DNA from: Chloroflexota bacterium
Lineage (GTDB): Bacteria > Chloroflexota > Anaerolineae > Anaerolineales > Villigracilaceae
Direction: 5' to 3'
Length of the DNA: 50,686 bases
Assembly: GCA_016219545.1 (NCBI GenBank)
Contig: JACRMH010000051.1
Location: forward strand, 1 to 50,686
Part shown: positions 16,533 to 24,875 of the stretch, one piece after another
Position numbering within the stretch: position 1 is the first letter of the stretch
Layout: every line of letters starts with the position of its first letter
The notes under the pieces: model-generated
The model's input: the letters and a program-made list of their open reading frames with translations, nothing else
Told to the model about the DNA's origin: nothing
The model's database searches: none
Position numbers and translations under genes: made by a program

Positions 16533-18734
16533 TTAATTATTTTTACGTGTGCCGCGGAAGTTTATATAGACGGCAATGGCAATAACAACCACGATCAATA
16601 CGATCACCAAGGCCAGTGCGCTTATAAGCCAGGCGGGGCGGTTAATAGGAGGGAGTGGATTAGTTTCTATTGGAGCTGCCACCCCTTCATTGGACTCCGG
16701 TGGAACAGGCGTGACGATAACCGGCAATGCGAGCCTTGTGTCCACAGCCTGGACGCGGGTGTCATTGACCACAGCAAAGTCACCGGCCAATTGTGAACGT
16801 AAAGTTGAATCAACCAGCGCTGATATACTCGAATTGAGTCCCGCCGTATTATTTCCGAAAGCGGTGATCAACACCTTTTCATTATTCCATGGGGAGGGCA
16901 TTAATTCCACATAACCAACCGGAACTTCCGGCGGGACTTGATAAGTTATTTGAAGGAATGTACTCTGTGCAGTGTCGCTCCCCTTTTCAAAAGGAACGGG
17001 CAGGCTTTCATTCAATTTATCCATCAGCGCCAGTTGACTCGGACGCCCGACAACGATCAGGTTATATTGAGACAAATCAACATTCCCAATTTCATCGTCA
17101 AAGAAGACTGAGAGCCTGGTGATGGAACCATTGCTTCGGTCACCAAGGAAAGAGGCGACCCGGATAAATGATCTCCATGAGTCCACATCACTCTTGTTGA
17201 AGACGACGGCGGTGGTGCCCAACGTTGAGTCAAATATCATCGGGGCCGGATACGCACTCAGGTCCAGTGTGGACTGCGTGTTTAATGGGGAGGAAGTAAA
17301 CGGCAAGTGAAGGCGCGAGTCGGGCCAGATCACCGACCAAAGTCCATGCAGATTCGGGTCAGTACAATGATCGAGCGGTTCGAGGTTGGAACGAATCTCG
17401 ATGCGGTTATTTCCGGGGATGGCCACGGATGGCGGGATGGTGATCCTGGAATGATTGATGGATTGTCCGGCTGAAACGTCATCGAAGCGGACACTTCCAA
17501 TGGGCTGATTATTCAGCAGAACCACCAGCCCTGAAATTTTATAATCGAGCAAGGCCGAATTTCCATAAGCCAGATCAAGATAGGCGTCTGTGGAGACGGA
17601 ACTGCCAGAGGGTATATAAAAATTATAGGATTGCGAATCAACTCCCCGGTTGGAAAATTGTTGCGCGCCGTATCCCAGATCTGCAAATGTTTGATCCGTC
17701 ACCAAAGGCGCGGAAGCGGGCGCATCCTGAACAGATTCAACAATAGCGAGGTTCGGCGAGGTGTTCTGTTGGAAGACCCCTGTACTCACGGCTTGGGCCG
17801 CTTTTTGTGTGCCGAGGTCCGTATTGCCGCTGACAACCAGGACAACGTTTTTAACAGACCAAGGGGAGTTTATCATTTCCACAACGCCGTTATCACTAGC
17901 GCCACCGGCAAATGTAAACGATCCACCTTCAGCTTTGAGCGGAAGAGCCAATTCAGCAAGAGATGGAATGGAAGAGGCCTTGCCTACAAAGATCAAGTGA
18001 GTCGCGGCTTTCTGCTCTTCCGTCAACTGGCTTACAGTAACAAGATCGAGTTTCAGAGTATTGGAAGATAAGTTCCCCAAACCCGAAGCGACTGTAAGCG
18101 CGCTTTGTAATTCCGCTGAAGTGGGCTTGTCAGGGATCACGACTAGCGCCTGGTCTGGATAGATGGTGTTCTGCACGATCGGGCGCGGGAATGTCATTAA
18201 AGAAGTATCGGGTCTTTGTTCTTCATACAAGAATGTCGTCCGCGATGAGGCATTGATGACAACGCTCATGAACTGGTTCGCCACGCATGAAACTCCGCTA
18301 TTCAAAGTGAATTTCAATTCCATCAATCCGTCAACGCGGGGCGAAACCAAAAGCGCGGATGGAATTTCAACCACGTAATCAGATGTCCCAACTTTATCCA
18401 GAACCAGGGTTGCAACAGTTACACGATTGAAACTAACCGCCAGCGTTCCCCCAAAGGATTGGGTAACTCCATCCTGCATGATCGAGTTAAAAGCGGATGT
18501 GATGTTCAACTCGATGCGGGCATTGCCTGTAAATTTCCAATCAGCCGGCAAGCCAAACGATATGGAGGATGTATCATAGGGGCCGATAAGGCTGATCTCT
18601 GATTTACCAAGGTCTGCCAGACTCACCACGCCATTATTCGTTGCAGTTTGTGCATACGTGGTGGTGGTCACTGTTGAAAGCAAAACCATGCAAAGCAGAA
18701 AACTTGAAAAGATATTTGATAACTTTTTGTTCAT
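16533..18734 (-). CDS. BcsB-like cellulose synthase accessory protein
   Basis: A 733-residue exported protein resembling BcsB, the extracytoplasmic partner of bacterial cellulose synthase. It has a signal peptide (1-29, ending TTYA-QT) and two repeats of carbohydrate-binding-like plus flavodoxin-like domains; repeated elements are DGLMELKFTLNSGVSC / NRIEIRSNLEPLDHC and VVIPDKPTSAELQSAL / LIVVGRPSQLALMDKL. A Pro-rich linker leads to one C-terminal membrane helix (about 700-724) with a short basic tail, which anchors BcsB to BcsA in known systems. No BcsA glycosyltransferase is encoded in this window. It follows the GT operon by 73 nt with its own strong GGAAGGAG site. It may serve the Wzy-type polymer or a synthase elsewhere. 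Confidence 0.82.
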   Translation of the reverse strand: MNKKLSNIFSSFLLCMVLLSTVTTTTYAQTATNNGVVSLADLGKSEISLIGPYDTSSISFGLPADWKFTGNARIELNITSAFNSIMQDGVTQSFGGTLAVSFNRVTVATLVLDKVGTSDYVVEIPSALLVSPRVDGLMELKFTLNSGVSCVANQFMSVVINASSRTTFLYEEQRPDTSLMTFPRPIVQNTIYPDQALVVIPDKPTSAELQSALTVASGLGNLSSNTLKLDLVTVSQLTEEQKAATHLIFVGKASSIPSLAELALPLKAEGGSFTFAGGASDNGVVEMINSPWSVKNVVLVVSGNTDLGTQKAAQAVSTGVFQQNTSPNLAIVESVQDAPASAPLVTDQTFADLGYGAQQFSNRGVDSQSYNFYIPSGSSVSTDAYLDLAYGNSALLDYKISGLVVLLNNQPIGSVRFDDVSAGQSINHSRITIPPSVAIPGNNRIEIRSNLEPLDHCTDPNLHGLWSVIWPDSRLHLPFTSSPLNTQSTLDLSAYPAPMIFDSTLGTTAVVFNKSDVDSWRSFIRVASFLGDRSNGSITRLSVFFDDEIGNVDLSQYNLIVVGRPSQLALMDKLNESLPVPFEKGSDTAQSTFLQITYQVPPEVPVGYVELMPSPWNNEKVLITAFGNNTAGLNSSISALVDSTLRSQLAGDFAVVNDTRVQAVDTRLALPVIVTPVPPESNEGVAAPIETNPLPPINRPAWLISALALVIVLIVVVIAIAVYINFRGTRKNN

Positions 18735-18807
18735 TGAACTCTCCTTCCGTAATTAAGACTAATAAGGTATAGAATATCACAAATCGTAATAGTTATAAAG
18801 GATTTAT

Positions 18808-19971
18808 TTATTTTTTCTTGTGCATTTTCTCATCAACTACCTCCTGATAAATGTTCTGAATGGCAGTGATCATTTGAGTTCGGGTAAATTCCTCGCGGAT
18901 GCGGACGAGTCCGGCCGCGACGAAAGTTGATGACTGTACCGAATCATTCAGCAGGCTGATAACTTTATCTGCCAATGCAAATGGATCATGCGGCGGAACG
19001 AGCCAGCCATTCTTCCCCGAAGAAACGGCTTCATTATTACCCGGAATATTCGTCGCAACAATTGGAACGCCGCTCGCCATGGCCTCTAAAAGAACGATTG
19101 GAAGCCCCTCCCATAAAGATGGCAGGACCAAACAATCCATAACACGGAGCAACGCGGGAACATCCTTGTATTCTCCGATAAAGTGACACACATCTGCAAG
19201 GCCTAATTCTTCACTTAATTTTCGAGCCTCACCTTCCAAAGGGCCAGACCCGGCCCACACAAAATTTGTTTGGGGATTTTTTGCATGGACAAGAGCCGCC
19301 ATCCGCACAAAATCAAGCGGGGATTTTTGTTCGCCAAGCCTGCCGACAGCCCCAATCAAAAGGGAATTTTCATCGAGTCCTAATTTGGACTTTTGAACAG
19401 ATTTATCTACCGGACTCTCATAGCGGAGCAGGTCAATCCCGCTGTGAATTGTCACAAACAATTTGGCATTCCCAACCCGAAAGCGACTCGCCAATGCCTG
19501 TTCCCCATTAGACACGGTGATGATCTTCGCTGTTAGATATTTGGCGGCGAACCTTTCCAAAGCAGCCAGGATATTTGAAGTAGCTCGATTCACCCCAGCA
19601 TGAAATGAAAAACAATGTGGAGAATAAACAACCGGCACGCCGCTTCCCATTGCGGCGAGGCGCACAAGAAAACCGGATTTCGATCCATGCGCGTGGACAA
19701 GGTCAAACTTTTCGGCGCGGATCAGGCGTGCAATTCGCAATGTTAGGGTGAGATCTGAAACTAGGTCAACTTTAAATCTCTTCATCGGCCACGCAATCGC
19801 AGAGACGCCTTCGATGGAGCGCAATTCGTCAGCCAGCTCCATGCCATTTTCGGAGAGGCAGGCAAAGGTGAGTTGGAAGCGCTGCAAGTCCAGTCCCTGC
19901 GCCAGCCAGCGCAGGTAGGTCCCGATCCCGGCGGTTGATTTCCCAATTTCAAGAACTTTTATGCGGGTCAT
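18808..19971 (-). CDS. GT4 glycosyltransferase (operon gene 9)
   Basis: A 387-residue GT-B glycosyltransferase. The N-terminal domain begins IKVLEIGKSTAGIGTYLRWLAQGL, the acceptor-side loop of the family. The C-terminal domain carries IGAVGRLGEQKSPLDFVRMA and the donor-binding E-x7-E motif in PSLWEGLPIVLLEAMASGVPIVATNIPG. LVHAHGSKSGFLVRLAA is the usual inter-strand segment. Its start overlaps the end of the preceding glycosyltransferase gene by 23 nt, so translation is probably coupled. It should add one sugar to the lipid-linked repeat unit on the inner membrane face. Which sugar cannot be told. Confidence 0.9.
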   Translation of the reverse strand: MTRIKVLEIGKSTAGIGTYLRWLAQGLDLQRFQLTFACLSENGMELADELRSIEGVSAIAWPMKRFKVDLVSDLTLTLRIARLIRAEKFDLVHAHGSKSGFLVRLAAMGSGVPVVYSPHCFSFHAGVNRATSNILAALERFAAKYLTAKIITVSNGEQALASRFRVGNAKLFVTIHSGIDLLRYESPVDKSVQKSKLGLDENSLLIGAVGRLGEQKSPLDFVRMAALVHAKNPQTNFVWAGSGPLEGEARKLSEELGLADVCHFIGEYKDVPALLRVMDCLVLPSLWEGLPIVLLEAMASGVPIVATNIPGNNEAVSSGKNGWLVPPHDPFALADKVISLLNDSVQSSTFVAAGLVRIREEFTRTQMITAIQNIYQEVVDEKMHKKK

Positions 19972-21085
19972 TTTTTTCCAAGAGTTGTTGATAGAGATCT
20001 AAAGTCCTGCCGATCATCGCATCCAAACTAAAATTATTTTTTACAACATCAAAGGAAGTGGACGAAAGTTCGTGAGCCAGTTTTTTATCTTGCAAAATTT
20101 TCAGGCAGGCCTTCGCAAGAGCGGGAGCATCTTCAGGAGGGACAAGTAGAGCTGAAACATCATTCGTTACAACACTTGGAACTCCGCCCACCGAAGTGGA
20201 TACGATCGGGCAGCGCGCTGCCATTCCCTCAAGCAATGTGACCGGAAGACCCTCCCATTTTGACGCGATCACCAACACATCCAGCGCAGACAAAATCGCG
20301 GGAATATCCTGACGAAGTCCGCAAAAAATTATTGAGGAACCCAACCCCAGCGATTGCGCCTGTGTCATCAACTCTTCACGCAATGGACCATCACCCACGA
20401 CTAAAAATCTGGCATCCGGCAATTGAGCTTTGACCTGCACAGCCGCATTCAAAAAATTGACATGATCCTTTTGCGGACTTAAGCGCCCGATGATCCCGAT
20501 CAACGGCGCGCTAGAATCAATTTTGAATTCATCACGCAGAGCGCGCGCATTATCTTCCTGATCCACAAAGCGTTTAACATCCACTCCGTTTTCGATGGTA
20601 ATGATCTTTTCAGGCGAGATGCCAGTATATTGAATCTGATAATCGCTGACTTCATCGGAGACCGCGATCACCCGGTCTGCTAATTTGGCGGTAAGTCCGT
20701 AGAGCTTGCCAAGCGGAAAACGCTTGACCCAGACATCATTGTTATGCGACGTGGAGATAACCACAGGCACTCCGCACAAACGCGCAGCCAGCCTGCCATG
20801 CAGATCGCTTTTGAACAAATGCGTGTGGATGATATCCGGCTTTTCGCGCAAGATCAACTGACAGATACTAAAAAATAAAACAGGGTCAACCCGCCCAAGG
20901 CGCGGCAGGCGCGTGCAGGGAATTCCCAGGTCGAGAAGTTTTTTCTCCAAAGGTCCGCGCGTGCTGTAACCAATACTGACATCATAGCCAGCCTCTTGAA
21001 TACCGCGCACCAGGTCAACCAACAAGACCTCTGCGCCGCCGACATTAAGACCGTCAATGAGTTGCAGGATTTTCTTTTTTTTCAT
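19949..21085 (-). CDS. GT4 glycosyltransferase (operon gene 8)
   Basis: A 378-residue family 4 glycosyltransferase. The N-terminus reads KKKILQLIDGLNVGGAEVLLVDLVRGI, with the GG-A-E turn of the subgroup. The donor site shows IGIIGRLSPQKDHVNFLNAA and the E-x7-E block SKWEGLPVTLLEGMAARCPIVSTSVGG. I start it at 21085; in-frame ATGs up to 21250 would run through the palindromic repeat and the end of the upstream gene. The start lacks a good Shine-Dalgarno sequence. It lies 10 nt after the preceding gene and overlaps the next by 23 nt. It is closest in style to the 22268-23404 protein, which suggests duplication within the locus. Confidence 0.9.
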   Translation of the reverse strand: MKKKKILQLIDGLNVGGAEVLLVDLVRGIQEAGYDVSIGYSTRGPLEKKLLDLGIPCTRLPRLGRVDPVLFFSICQLILREKPDIIHTHLFKSDLHGRLAARLCGVPVVISTSHNNDVWVKRFPLGKLYGLTAKLADRVIAVSDEVSDYQIQYTGISPEKIITIENGVDVKRFVDQEDNARALRDEFKIDSSAPLIGIIGRLSPQKDHVNFLNAAVQVKAQLPDARFLVVGDGPLREELMTQAQSLGLGSSIIFCGLRQDIPAILSALDVLVIASKWEGLPVTLLEGMAARCPIVSTSVGGVPSVVTNDVSALLVPPEDAPALAKACLKILQDKKLAHELSSTSFDVVKNNFSLDAMIGRTLDLYQQLLEKNDPHKSS

Positions 21086-21095
21086 TTTTTCAAAA

Positions 21096-22271
21096 TCAAT
21101 ATTGTAGGGGCGGGGTGACCCCGCCCCACGCGTCACGTAACAATTCATCGTAGAGGTTTTCATAAAGAGAACCAACCACGCTGAAATCAAAATGGGATCG
21201 CACATGCGTTTGCGCGGCATCACCAAGAGCGCGGCATTTCTCAGGATCATTTCCCAGTTCGGTCAATGACTTGCTCCATGCAGAAACATCACCCGCGGGC
21301 AAAAGAACGCCGCATCTTCCTGAGTTAAGTATCTCAAAATTCCCGCCGACTTTGGTCACCACGCAAGCCAGCCCGGCAGACATGGCTTCCAACAGCGCGT
21401 TTGAAATCCCCTCGGCTTTCGAAGGGAGCACAAAAATATCAGCGGCATTCAAATAGGTTCGCACATCAGTTTGATTCCCTAAAAAGGAAACATGCTCCTC
21501 AATTCCCAAATGTTTAGCTTGCTCTTCAAGGGCGGCCCGCTCCGATCCGTCTCCGATCAATAGCAAGTGAAGGCTGGGGCAAGCAGGCAAAGAATTTTGA
21601 AGAGCTTCCAGCAAAACCGGCAATGATTTTTGCGGAGCAAGCCGCCCCACATAGATCAACACCACTTTATTCAGCAGACCCAGTTTGCTTTTCGCATCCG
21701 AGCGTGTTTTCGTGGGCGCAAAATTTCCGGCATCAATTCCATTGGATATTCTTCTGATCCGTTCTGGTTCCACACCAAGCGATAGGATTTCGTTATAGAT
21801 CGAATCATCCAGCGCAATAAATACATCAGTCCATTTGCGTAACATCGCAAGGCGCACACGTCCACGCAAGGTGCGGCGCGAAGTTTCCACATCTCCGAAT
21901 TCGCCACTATTGCCCAACTTCACAATGACACGTTTCCCAAGAAAGCGCGCAGCTAGGATGGCCGCAAAAGCCGGGCCAAAAACAAGGTGCGCGTGAAGGA
22001 TCGAATATTTAGAACGCAGCTTCCAAAGCGTTAGCATGGTTCCCAAAACAAAAGTGACCGTCTTAAGTTTCCCGAAGCCAGCAGTCAACGGACGGATAAT
22101 TTCAAGTCCGCGATATTGCTCATGGGCGGGCAATCCATCCACCCGGCGCGTGATCACCCAGATCGGCCAGCCCTTATCTTTCAAATGCACAGCCAGCCGC
22201 TCCGCCTGACGCTCTGCCCCGCCGGTGGGGATCGGGGGAAATTCATTAACCAGCATCACCACGCCATTCAT
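21096..22271 (-). CDS. GT4 glycosyltransferase (operon gene 7)
   Basis: A 391-residue GT-B enzyme. N-terminal signature VVMLVNEFPPIPTGGAERQAERLAVHL; donor-site blocks LIYVGRLAPQKSLPVLLEAL and SKAEGISNALLEAMSAGLACVVTKVGG, with the E-x7-E pair. An RGRVRLAMLRKWTDVFIALDDS segment may help it attach to the membrane. The ATG overlaps the stop of the upstream gene by 4 nt, indicating coupled translation. The last ten or so residues (WGGVTPPLQY) are encoded by a GC-rich palindromic repeat and look unlike a family C-terminus, so the original stop may have been displaced. The sugar transferred is unknown. Confidence 0.9.
   Translation of the reverse strand: MNGVVMLVNEFPPIPTGGAERQAERLAVHLKDKGWPIWVITRRVDGLPAHEQYRGLEIIRPLTAGFGKLKTVTFVLGTMLTLWKLRSKYSILHAHLVFGPAFAAILAARFLGKRVIVKLGNSGEFGDVETSRRTLRGRVRLAMLRKWTDVFIALDDSIYNEILSLGVEPERIRRISNGIDAGNFAPTKTRSDAKSKLGLLNKVVLIYVGRLAPQKSLPVLLEALQNSLPACPSLHLLLIGDGSERAALEEQAKHLGIEEHVSFLGNQTDVRTYLNAADIFVLPSKAEGISNALLEAMSAGLACVVTKVGGNFEILNSGRCGVLLPAGDVSAWSKSLTELGNDPEKCRALGDAAQTHVRSHFDFSVVGSLYENLYDELLRDAWGGVTPPLQY
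21101..21127. repeat. GC-rich palindromic repeat overlapping the end of a glycosyltransferase gene
   Basis: GGGGCGGGG and CCCCGCCCC (21107-21115 / 21119-21127) form a perfect 9-bp stem with a TGA loop, preceded by ATTGTA. It is much richer in GC than its surroundings. On the minus strand it encodes most of the last ten residues of the 21096-22271 protein. The leading TTGTAGG word recurs at the terminator at 41426, which suggests a family of dispersed elements. Confidence 0.8.
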
Positions 22272-23404
22272 GCGTCGAGCCTCGCGAGAACTTCCTCCGC
22301 CTTAGGCAGAAATTTTGCGTAAAGCGCAAGCAGATTGCGGCGCCATTCCGACTGTCCATATTTTTTTTGAGCAAGGGCACGGGCAGACTGACCCAACTCC
22401 ATTCGTGTTTGCGGAGATCCAAGCAATGTGATGACTGCATCTGCAAGTTGATCGGGACAACCGGGCGGAACCAACCGACCTGTGGACTGGTCCAGCAAAA
22501 ATGGGTTTTCCCCAACTGAAGTGGCCACCACGGCCAGCCCGGCCGACATGGCCTCCAAAACAGAAACAGGCGTGCCTTCGCGGTGTGACGAGTTCACATA
22601 AATATCCGCCGCAGCCAGCAACCGCGGAATGTCATGACGTTGTCCCAATAGAAATACATCCCGATCCAAACCAAGTTCATTCACACGGCGGGTCAAATCC
22701 TCAAACAGAGGTCCGCCACCCGCGATGACCAACGCCGCATCAGGTTGTGCAGAATGAATAATTTTGAATGCATCCAAAAGATCAAAAAAACCTTTGGGTT
22801 TGGTTAACCGCCCAACAGACATGATCAACAGACGACGAGGATTCCCGACAAGCTCGCCTCGAAGAATATTCCTTTCTTCTTCCACAAGAGGCGGGACCAT
22901 ATTGACCGCATTTACGATCACATCCACAGGTGTTTTCCCCGACCGTTGACGCGCAAACTCGCCCACCGCATCCCCGTTCGCCAAAACCCGGTCAGCTAAA
23001 TTTTGCAGGCAAAAATCTTCAAGCCGTTCTCTGATCGCATTTTTATGCTGACGATAATCCGCGCTTCGCAAAGAAGCGATCACAGGGATTCCACTGATGC
23101 GCCCAGCTATGGAACCAATGATATTGGAATAGGTCAGGTAGGCATGGATCAGATCAAATCTTTCCTTGCGTAAAAAAATGACCAGCCGAAAAAACACACC
23201 CGGACTGAATAAATGCCGGAAGGGGAATGAAACAATGCGGACATCCTCCGCCTCCAATTGAGCGACAAGGGATGCATCCGCATGGCGGCTTAGGTTGATG
23301 AGCGTTAGTGTGATACCCAGAGATCGAAGCGAACGCGCGAGAAATACCTGCATCTTCTGCGCTCCCCCAACCTGAAGCGTATCTATCATTTGAACGATTT
23401 TCAT
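22268..23404 (-). CDS. GT4 glycosyltransferase (operon gene 6)
   Basis: A 378-residue family 4 glycosyltransferase. It opens KIVQMIDTLQVGGAQKMQVFLARSL and shows LIHAYLTYSNIIGSIAGRISG, the donor block IMSVGRLTKPKGFFDLLDAF, and the E-x7-E motif in SHREGTPVSVLEAMSAGLAVVATSVGE. It starts one base after the flippase gene ends and overlaps the next gene by 4 nt, so it is embedded in a tight operon. It probably extends the undecaprenyl-linked repeat unit begun by the 27649-28332 transferase. Specificity is not predictable from these motifs. Confidence 0.9.
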   Translation of the reverse strand: MKIVQMIDTLQVGGAQKMQVFLARSLRSLGITLTLINLSRHADASLVAQLEAEDVRIVSFPFRHLFSPGVFFRLVIFLRKERFDLIHAYLTYSNIIGSIAGRISGIPVIASLRSADYRQHKNAIRERLEDFCLQNLADRVLANGDAVGEFARQRSGKTPVDVIVNAVNMVPPLVEEERNILRGELVGNPRRLLIMSVGRLTKPKGFFDLLDAFKIIHSAQPDAALVIAGGGPLFEDLTRRVNELGLDRDVFLLGQRHDIPRLLAAADIYVNSSHREGTPVSVLEAMSAGLAVVATSVGENPFLLDQSTGRLVPPGCPDQLADAVITLLGSPQTRMELGQSARALAQKKYGQSEWRRNLLALYAKFLPKAEEVLARLDA

Positions 23405-23405
23405 A

Positions 23406-24875
23406 TCAGTCTTTTTTGAGGACTCCCCTTAAGAGTTCAATGGCATCCAATGTGACTTCGCGTTGGAAGAGCCACAAACTACCAGCGTAGATCGTTCCAC
23501 CGATGAGCACTCCACCTGTCAGTTGGAACCATGATCCGTAAGTTCCAGTCAGCCCGAGGAAGCCCAGGATGAATCCAACCATTAATGCACCAGACATGAG
23601 CGCAGGGAAGAGAGCCTTGCCAAGTTCTCGAACAGACATCTCCAGCATTTTAGCGGCGACTACCAGATTCACACTTGTGCCGACCAATGCAACCAGGGCG
23701 TGCGCCCAACTGACGGCAACAATCGAATGAGCTACGGTTACAGCCCACCAAAGAGCGGGAAATAAAAGTGTGAGGCGGAAGAAGCCTGTCCACATATTGA
23801 TCTGGGGACGACCTGAGGCCTTGTATGCGCTGCCCGCGTTATACGACAAGGATAAAAGCGTTGCGTAGACTGCAATTCCCTGAATTGCGGGGACGGCTTC
23901 AGCCCACTTCTCTGTGAAAACGATCTCGGTGAACGGCCGCGCCAAAAGGGCCAGCCCCAACCCCAACGGTACTGTGATCAATGAAATGTAACGCGTGGTC
24001 ATAAAGAAACCTCTGGCCAGGTTGTTGCTGACATCGCGCATCTTGGAATAGACGGGAAATATTACTGTACTGAGCGAGCGAGCAAACTGAAGCACGAGCA
24101 GATCAGGCAGGCGAAACGCCAGGGTGTAAACACCGAGCGCTTCCACGCCAAGATAGCGCCCAACCAAAAGATAATCAAGATTAAGAAGCACAATGCTGAC
24201 GATGTCGGCTCCAACATACTTTAGCCCATAATCAAGCAGAGTGTTTAGGGTGGTTCTCTCCAGGACAAATACCGGACGCCATGAGGATGAGAAAAAATAA
24301 ACAAGCGTGGCCACTACTTCGCCGCAGACCTGTCCTATGATCAAACTCCATGCCCCAAAGCCGGCATAAGCAAACCCTATCGAGGATAGTCCCTTTGTCA
24401 TGGCGCGCAGAAATTCGGGCAGGAATGTTTTGTTGAAGGAAAGTCCCTTCGACAGTAAAGTCCCGTAGGTATCGCCGATTGCCATGATCGGAAATGACAA
24501 ACTCAGGATGCGGATCACATCCGTGGCGCGCGGGTCCTGGAAAAACATGGCGGCAATGGGCGCGATCAGCCAGGCCAAGCTAAAGATCACCAGGCTGATG
24601 ATCAGGTTGGCCCAGAAGGCTGTGGAGGAAGTTCTGTCAGATTGGGGATAGTAAATTAAAGCAGGACCCACTCCCAGCGAGGACAAGACATCGAGAAAAT
24701 TGATCGTGGTGATCGCAAACCCCACAACACCGAAGTCATCCTTGGTGAGAAGCCTCGCCAATACAGCAGTACTAATAAAAAGTAATACTTTACTGCTAAA
24801 AAAAATAAGGTACCGTATTGCGGTCCCTTCAATGGCGGCGCGAGTAAAGTTAACAGGTTGGCGGTCATCAATCAT
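23406..24875 (-). CDS. Wzx-like polysaccharide flippase
   Basis: A 489-residue polytopic protein of the MOP/MVF flippase superfamily, WzxC-like branch. About twelve to fourteen hydrophobic helices run through the sequence. The N-terminal LLTKDDFGVVGFAITTINFLDVLSSLGVGPALIYY and the midpoint YVGADIVSIVLLNLDYLLVGRYLGVEALGVYTLAFRLPDLL are typical of this branch. It would move the lipid-linked oligosaccharide unit from the cytoplasmic to the outer face of the membrane. The start overlaps the Wzy-like gene by 8 nt. Together with that gene, the copolymerase and the initiating transferase it completes a Wzx/Wzy-dependent pathway. Confidence 0.9.
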   Translation of the reverse strand: MIDDRQPVNFTRAAIEGTAIRYLIFFSSKVLLFISTAVLARLLTKDDFGVVGFAITTINFLDVLSSLGVGPALIYYPQSDRTSSTAFWANLIISLVIFSLAWLIAPIAAMFFQDPRATDVIRILSLSFPIMAIGDTYGTLLSKGLSFNKTFLPEFLRAMTKGLSSIGFAYAGFGAWSLIIGQVCGEVVATLVYFFSSSWRPVFVLERTTLNTLLDYGLKYVGADIVSIVLLNLDYLLVGRYLGVEALGVYTLAFRLPDLLVLQFARSLSTVIFPVYSKMRDVSNNLARGFFMTTRYISLITVPLGLGLALLARPFTEIVFTEKWAEAVPAIQGIAVYATLLSLSYNAGSAYKASGRPQINMWTGFFRLTLLFPALWWAVTVAHSIVAVSWAHALVALVGTSVNLVVAAKMLEMSVRELGKALFPALMSGALMVGFILGFLGLTGTYGSWFQLTGGVLIGGTIYAGSLWLFQREVTLDAIELLRGVLKKD

